64,000 nucleotides of DNA, taken from contig NZ_CP109592.1 of assembly GCF_036250675.1 (NCBI RefSeq), positions 9,238,001 through 9,302,000 of the forward strand, in the 5' to 3' direction. Numbering within the stretch: position 1 is the stretch's first letter; every line of letters starts with the position of its first letter. The DNA is from Streptomyces sp. NBC_01689. Lineage in GTDB: Bacteria; Actinomycetota; Actinomycetes; Streptomycetales; Streptomycetaceae. Shown here one piece after another: positions 60,281-64,000 of this stretch. Position numbers and translations under genes: made by a program. The notes beneath the pieces are model-generated. The model had not been told where the DNA came from. It made no database searches and saw only the letters and a list, made by a program, of their open reading frames with translations.

Positions 60281-61705
60281 ATGGCTTACGACGATCTGCG
60301 CAGCTTTCTCGAAACCCTGGACAGGGAGGGGCAGTTGCTCCGGATCACCGAGGAGGTGAAGCCGGAGCCGGACATCGCCGCGGCAGCCAACGCGGCGCCG
60401 CGTCTCGGGGATGCGGCACCGGCCCTCTACTTCGACAACGTCAGCGGTTTCACCGACGCCCGGATAGCCATGAACGTGCACGGTTCCTGGGCCAACCACG
60501 CACTGGCCCTGGGGCTGCCGAAGGACACCGGGACCAAGGAGCAGGTGGCGGAGTTCAGCCGCCGCTGGTCGCGGTTCCCCGTCCGGCCCGAGTGGCGCGA
60601 GCACCCCTTGTGGGCCGAGAACACGCTGGAGGGCGACGACGCCGACATCTTCGAGGTGCTCCCGCTGTTCCGCCTGAACGACGGCGACGGCGGCTTCTAC
60701 ATCGACAAGGCCGCGGTCGTGTCCAAGGATCCGGCGGACCCGGAGAACAGCGGCAAGCAGAACGTCGGCATCTACCGCATCGAGGTGAAGGGCGGGCGCA
60801 GGCTCGCCCTCCAGCCGGTGCCGGTGCACGACATCGCCCAACACCTGCGTACGGCGGAGGAGTTCGGCGAGGACCTGCCGGTCGCCATCGCCGTGGGCAA
60901 CGACCCGGTGATCTCGATCGTCGCCTCCACACCGATGAGGTACGACGAGAACGAGTACGAGCTGGCCGGTGCCCTGCGCGGTGCCCCGGCGCCGATCGCA
61001 CCGGCGCCCCTGACCGGACTCCCGGTGCCGTGGGGGAGCGAGGTCGTGATCGAGGGCGTGATCGAAGGACGCAAGCGGGAGGTGGAGGGACCGTTCGGCG
61101 AATTCACCGGCCACTACTCGGGCGGTCGCAGCATGCCCGTGATCCGGATCGACAGGATCTCCTACCGCAGCGAACCGGTCTTCGAGCATCTCTACCTGGG
61201 CATGCCGTGGACCGAGATCGACTACCTGATGGCCGCCAACACCTGTGCCCCGCTGTACGAGCAGCTGAAGAGGGACTTCCCCGAGGTCCAGGCGGTCAAC
61301 GCCACCTACACGCACGGGCTGGTCGTCATCGTCTCCACCAAGAAGCGGTACGGTGGTTTCGCCAAGGCGGTGGGCCTGCGGGTCCTGACCACCCCGCACG
61401 GAATGGGTTACGCCGCCACCGTGATCGTGGTGGACGAGGACGTGGACCCCTTCGACCTGCCGCAGGTGATGTGGGCGCTGTCGACCAAGATGAATCCCGC
61501 CGGTGACCTGATCACCCTTCCGAACCTGTCCGTGATGGAGCTGGGTCCGCAGGCGGACACCCCCGGCATCGTCGACAAGCTCATCATCGACGCCACCACA
61601 CCCGTCCGGCCCGACCGTCGCGGCAACTACGGCAACCCCGTCCGCGACCTGCCCGAGACGGGCGAGTGGGTCACCCGGCTCCGCCGGCTCGCCGCCCAGC
61701 GCTGA
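60281..61705 (+). CDS. vdcC: UbiD-type aryl acid decarboxylase (vanillate/4-hydroxybenzoate decarboxylase)
   Basis: The 474-residue enzyme removes CO2 from hydroxylated aromatic acids, as vanillate to guaiacol in Streptomyces sp. D7. The UbiD catalytic residues are visible as Arg166 (IYRIEVK), Glu269 and Glu274 (VEGPFGEFTGHYS). Start MAYDDLRSFLETLDREGQLL is typical of the family, and total length is normal. It uses the prenylated flavin supplied by VdcB and works with VdcD. Actual substrate range must be guessed from homology. Confidence 0.96.
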   Translation: MAYDDLRSFLETLDREGQLLRITEEVKPEPDIAAAANAAPRLGDAAPALYFDNVSGFTDARIAMNVHGSWANHALALGLPKDTGTKEQVAEFSRRWSRFPVRPEWREHPLWAENTLEGDDADIFEVLPLFRLNDGDGGFYIDKAAVVSKDPADPENSGKQNVGIYRIEVKGGRRLALQPVPVHDIAQHLRTAEEFGEDLPVAIAVGNDPVISIVASTPMRYDENEYELAGALRGAPAPIAPAPLTGLPVPWGSEVVIEGVIEGRKREVEGPFGEFTGHYSGGRSMPVIRIDRISYRSEPVFEHLYLGMPWTEIDYLMAANTCAPLYEQLKRDFPEVQAVNATYTHGLVVIVSTKKRYGGFAKAVGLRVLTTPHGMGYAATVIVVDEDVDPFDLPQVMWALSTKMNPAGDLITLPNLSVMELGPQADTPGIVDKLIIDATTPVRPDRRGNYGNPVRDLPETGEWVTRLRRLAAQR

Positions 61706-61739
61706 ACCCACGTCTCCCGAGCGAAAAGGAACCACCGGC

Positions 61740-61982
61740 ATGGATGGCACCGGCATCTGCCCGCGCTGCGCCCACGAGACCATCGACCAGTTGTTCGCGT
61801 CACCCGTCCCCGGCGTATGGGTCGTGCTGCAGTGCCGGCAGTGCCTCTACTGCTGGCGCACGAGTGAACCGGCCCGCCGCACCCGACGCGACGCCTATCC
61901 CGAGAGTTTCAGGATGACCGCCGACGACATCGCGAACGCCGCGGAGGTGCCACCCGTTCCCCCTCTTCTGATTCGCGACTGA
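61740..61982 (+). CDS. vdcD: Small subunit of non-oxidative hydroxyarylic acid decarboxylase
   Basis: The 80-residue protein has a zinc-ribbon-like N-terminus (CPRCAHETIDQLF, then QCRQCLYCWRT; Cys7, Cys10, Cys32 or Cys35 and neighbours) and the family end RMTADDIANAAEVPP. It matches VdcD/YclD proteins that are needed for full activity of the decarboxylase. ATG 61740 follows AAAAGGAAC. It ends 7 bases before the stop of a convergent gene, leaving no room for a terminator hairpin. Confidence 0.93.
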   Translation: MDGTGICPRCAHETIDQLFASPVPGVWVVLQCRQCLYCWRTSEPARRTRRDAYPESFRMTADDIANAAEVPPVPPLLIRD

Positions 61983-61989
61983 CGCTCCA

Positions 61990-62934
61990 TCAAGAACCTT
62001 GTCCGGTAGGCCTGTCGGTGACGTCGATGCCGCTGTGGGCGCCGGGCGTGGCCGGGTGGCGCAGGAGGATCCCGGCTCTCTCCTCCAGCAGGGCCACGGC
62101 GAGCAGCTCGCCGTCGGCGGGGCCGTACCGCGCGAGTGCCTCCCCGTGGAGACGACGGACGGCGTCGGCGACGTCGTGGGGCGTGCCGAGCCGCTCGGCC
62201 AGCGCGGTGATCGCCGTCAGCTGGTCGTGGATGTGGTCGAGGCCGAAGTCGGTGAGGTAGTCACCGGCCAGCAGGGCGGGCAGGTCGTCGCGGAGGAACG
62301 CGGTCGAGGCGGGACCGGCTGCCAGCGTCTCGGTGAGCACGCCCAGGTCGATACCGGCACGCCGGCCGAGCAGAAGGGCTTCGGCGGTGGCCGCCGCCTG
62401 GCCGAACCAGAGGAGGTTGACCAGTAGTTTGGCCACGTAGCCGGTGCCGGGTCCGCCGACGTGGGTGACGCGGTCGGACACCGCGGACAGCAGCGGGCGG
62501 TGGCGCTCCAGGAGGTCGCCGTCCCCGCCGACGAACAGTCGCAACCGCGCCGCGGCGGCGTCCGCGGGAGAACCTCCGATGGGCGCCTCCAGCACGCCGA
62601 CCCCGTGAGCGGCGGCCAGCCGCCTGCAGGGTTTGGCGTCGGTCGGCGTGTTGCTGCTCATGTCGATCCAGGTGGCGCCGGGTGCCAGCACCGCGAGGAC
62701 GGCGTCGTCGACCGCCGCGACCACCTCGGCGGGGCCCGGGAGGACGGTCAGGAGCACATCCGCACCCGAAGCCGCGGCTGCCGCCGAATCGGCGGTCCGA
62801 GCCCCTCGCGACAGGGCCGCTTCCCTGCGCTCGGCCAGCACGTCGTAGGCGCGCACCCGGTGTCCCGCGCGGACGAGCGCGGCGCAGAGCGGTTCGCCCA
62901 TGCGGCCCACACCGATCAGGCAGATCGTCGACAT
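61990..62934 (-). CDS. Beta-hydroxyacid dehydrogenase family oxidoreductase
   Basis: The 314-residue protein belongs to the 3-hydroxyisobutyrate dehydrogenase / 6-phosphogluconate-like group. The dinucleotide motif is GVGRMG (residues 8-13), the substrate-binding segment is APIGGSPADAA near 117 and the catalytic Lys is in GTGYVAKLLVNLL near 168. It acts on a hydroxy acid or, in some members, an imine. The motif following the second strand (YDVLAERREA) fits NAD or NADP. The gene is convergent with vdcBCD; no functional link is visible. Confidence 0.9.
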   Translation of the reverse strand: MSTICLIGVGRMGEPLCAALVRAGHRVRAYDVLAERREAALSRGARTADSAAAAASGADVLLTVLPGPAEVVAAVDDAVLAVLAPGATWIDMSSNTPTDAKPCRRLAAAHGVGVLEAPIGGSPADAAAARLRLFVGGDGDLLERHRPLLSAVSDRVTHVGGPGTGYVAKLLVNLLWFGQAAATAEALLLGRRAGIDLGVLTETLAAGPASTAFLRDDLPALLAGDYLTDFGLDHIHDQLTAITALAERLGTPHDVADAVRRLHGEALARYGPADGELLAVALLEERAGILLRHPATPGAHSGIDVTDRPTGQGS

Positions 62935-63058
62935 CGGTGGATGATATCCGGGCTGCCCGGCGGCATCGGCCGGAGGGCCGAAGCCGGGGGCGGAGGGCGG
63001 GGCCCAGGCCGGGGCCGCGGGACCGACGGGCTCGGCGGGGGCCTGGCGTGGGGACCGG

Positions 63059-63631
63059 TCAGCGGACGACGTCGAGGACGTTCATCTGGAGGCCGTTGGC
63101 GTACACGGCGTGCTCGACCAGCTTCAAGTGCCGCGTGTCCATGTCCGTGGCGGGGAAGAGACGCCGGCCGGCGCCGAGCAGCAACGGGAAGACGAGGAGG
63201 TGGTAACGGTCGATCAGGCCGGCGTCCGCGAGGCTGTGGTTCAGGGCGACGCTGCCGTGGACGATGATCGGCCCCCCGTCGGTCTCCTTGAGGGCGGCGA
63301 CCTCGTCGAGGGAGCGCAGGATGGTGGTCTCGCCCCAGTCCGACACGAGGTCGTCCTCGGTCAGGGTGGTGGAGACGACGTACTTCGGCAGAGTCTTGTA
63401 GCGGGTGAACTCGGCCATGTCGGGCCACACCGGACTGAAGGCCTGGTAGCTGGCCCGTCCCAGCAGTACCGCGGCGGCCTCCTCCTGCTCCTGCCCTTTG
63501 ATGCCGAAGGCCTCCGGGACGAACTCGACGTCCTTGAAGGTCCATCCGGCGTTGCGGTAGCCGGATTCGCCGCCCGGAGCCTCCATGACGCCGTCGAGCG
63601 AGATGAACGCGGAGCTGATGAGGGTACGCAT
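63059..63631 (-). CDS. Dihydrofolate reductase-like (RibD C-terminal) protein
   Basis: The 190-residue protein has the fold of RibD C-terminal reductases: RTLISSAFISLDGVMEAPGG at the start, VLLGRASYQAFSPVWP, the strand IIVHGSVALNHSLADAGLID and LVFPLLLGAGRRLFP. It binds NADPH; most members of this Streptomyces group have no known substrate. ATG 63631 follows AAGGA by 8 bases. An AT-rich palindrome lies 65 bases upstream. It follows the hydroxyacid dehydrogenase at a distance of 124 bases in the same direction, but upstream of it. Confidence 0.88.
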   Translation of the reverse strand: MRTLISSAFISLDGVMEAPGGESGYRNAGWTFKDVEFVPEAFGIKGQEQEEAAAVLLGRASYQAFSPVWPDMAEFTRYKTLPKYVVSTTLTEDDLVSDWGETTILRSLDEVAALKETDGGPIIVHGSVALNHSLADAGLIDRYHLLVFPLLLGAGRRLFPATDMDTRHLKLVEHAVYANGLQMNVLDVVR

Positions 63632-63695
63632 GCGGGATTCCTTCGGTGTCCGGTGGGCGCGTCTCGGCTGTCCGCCGCCGCTCCAGGATGCGACC

Positions 63696-63711
63696 GACAA
63701 AAATAATTGTC
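63696..63711. promoter_or_regulatory. AT-rich palindrome upstream of the DHFR-like gene
   Basis: GACAA at 63696-63700 and TTGTC at 63707-63711 flank AAATAA, in a strikingly AT-rich stretch (63696-63727). On the minus strand TTGACA (63713-63708) can serve as a -35 element. The palindrome may be the site of an ArsR- or MarR-type repressor; no such gene is inside the window on this side. Confidence 0.4.
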
Positions 63712-63727
63712 AAGACAGTTTGAATGT

Positions 63728-64000
63728 TCGGAAGATGGAGGGGGTTCGCGTGCGCCCCGGCGATCGTGGTGATGCGGGAGCCGCCGTGGCTCGGCAGGTG
63801 CATCGGGGACGGTCGCCGTACGGCGCATCCGGCGCGACGTGGCACGGCGCTGACGGTCAACTTCCGCAGGTCGCGGGTGAAGCTGGGTGGCGGCTCGGGA
63901 CGGCGACGACTGCGCACTGCCCTCCGCCGGCGGCGGCGCGGCGACCACGACCGCGCCATCGCGCCGTGTCCGCCCGAACGCGTTCCACCGTGAGGGCGCC
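63728..64000. other. Window end without a supported gene
   Basis: Open frames exist on both strands but none has a recognisable product or ribosome site. The region may be an intergenic spacer or contain the edge of a gene beyond the window. Confidence 0.35.

Noticed and set aside
1..64000. CRISPR arrays, transposases, integrases and attachment sites
   Set aside because: No regular repeat-spacer pattern and no recognisable recombinase or insertion sequence was found; the direct repeats present are short promoter-region elements.
1..64000. tRNA or rRNA genes
   Set aside because: No cloverleaf-like sequence with GTTCGAATC-type arms was noticed in the intergenic regions; a covariance search would be needed to exclude them fully.

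Overview
The window is high-GC DNA with strong third-position GC bias, frequent GTG starts, purine-rich ribosome binding sites and long shadow frames. Together with the family content (several ECF sigma factors, a LuxR regulator, a PucR regulator, GlxA, DUF4232, an SPW-repeat protein, a GH87 glucanase and a vdcBCD operon) this points to a chromosomal segment of a Streptomyces or close relative. It looks like accessory chromosome: almost no core informational genes, many single-gene or two-gene units, orphan paralogs of core enzymes (ctaD, gap, dxs, lexA) and two visible gene relics.

Layout. 1-5.5 kb: an FAD aromatic hydroxylase divergent from a TetR regulator, a relic of a second FAD monooxygenase, an MFS exporter and an aldo/keto reductase. 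5.5-10.7 kb: a secreted phytase-like esterase, then a type III polyketide operon (synthase, isoprenylcysteine-type methyltransferase, FAD hydroxylase) with the layout of srsABC for phenolic lipids. 10.7-16.8 kb: small proteins, an ECF42-type sigma factor coupled to its DGPF partner, a hydrolase, a second ECF sigma factor with a C-terminal extension, and a lone TOPRIM protein. 17.3-19.0 kb: a GH31 alpha-glucosidase pseudogene with several frameshifts and a deleted catalytic core. 19-26 kb: an acyltransferase-3/SGNH membrane protein, a DUF4232 protein, a DEDDh exonuclease and a Tat-exported phosphoesterase with a LamG-like domain. 26-33 kb: nitronate monooxygenase, cupin, a polyester-hydrolase-type cutinase, a LuxR regulator without an ATPase domain and a PucR regulator.

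33-38 kb: an orphan cytochrome oxidase subunit I coupled to a small membrane protein, then a divergent XRE regulator and SDR pair. 38-42.3 kb: a 1424-residue multidomain secreted GH87 alpha-1,3-glucanase preceded by TTGCG-type repeats. 42.6-47.4 kb: a PASTA lipoprotein, a small secreted protein, an ArsR-type regulator and MFS pair with an obvious operator, an ATP-dependent DNA ligase and a nucleotidyltransferase-like protein. 47.5-56 kb: an orphan P450 with an 11-codon minigene just upstream, a membrane protein, gap, GlxA, a TDT transporter and dxs. 56.5-64 kb: a MarR regulator, LexA, a SnoaL-like protein, an AraC regulator divergent from vdcBCD (non-oxidative aryl acid decarboxylase) with a three-copy operator between them, a beta-hydroxyacid dehydrogenase and a DHFR-like reductase.

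Functional themes are aromatic compound turnover (FAD hydroxylase, vdcBCD, nitronate monooxygenase, phenolic lipids), secreted polymer degradation (GH87, cutinase, the GH31 relic, phosphoesterases) and many local regulator-target pairs with readable operators. I see no CRISPR array, tRNA, rRNA or intact transposase. The strongest candidates for follow-up are the cutinase, the vdc operator array, the P450 with its minigene, the repeats before the GH87 gene and the 13-mer repeats before the ECF42 operon.
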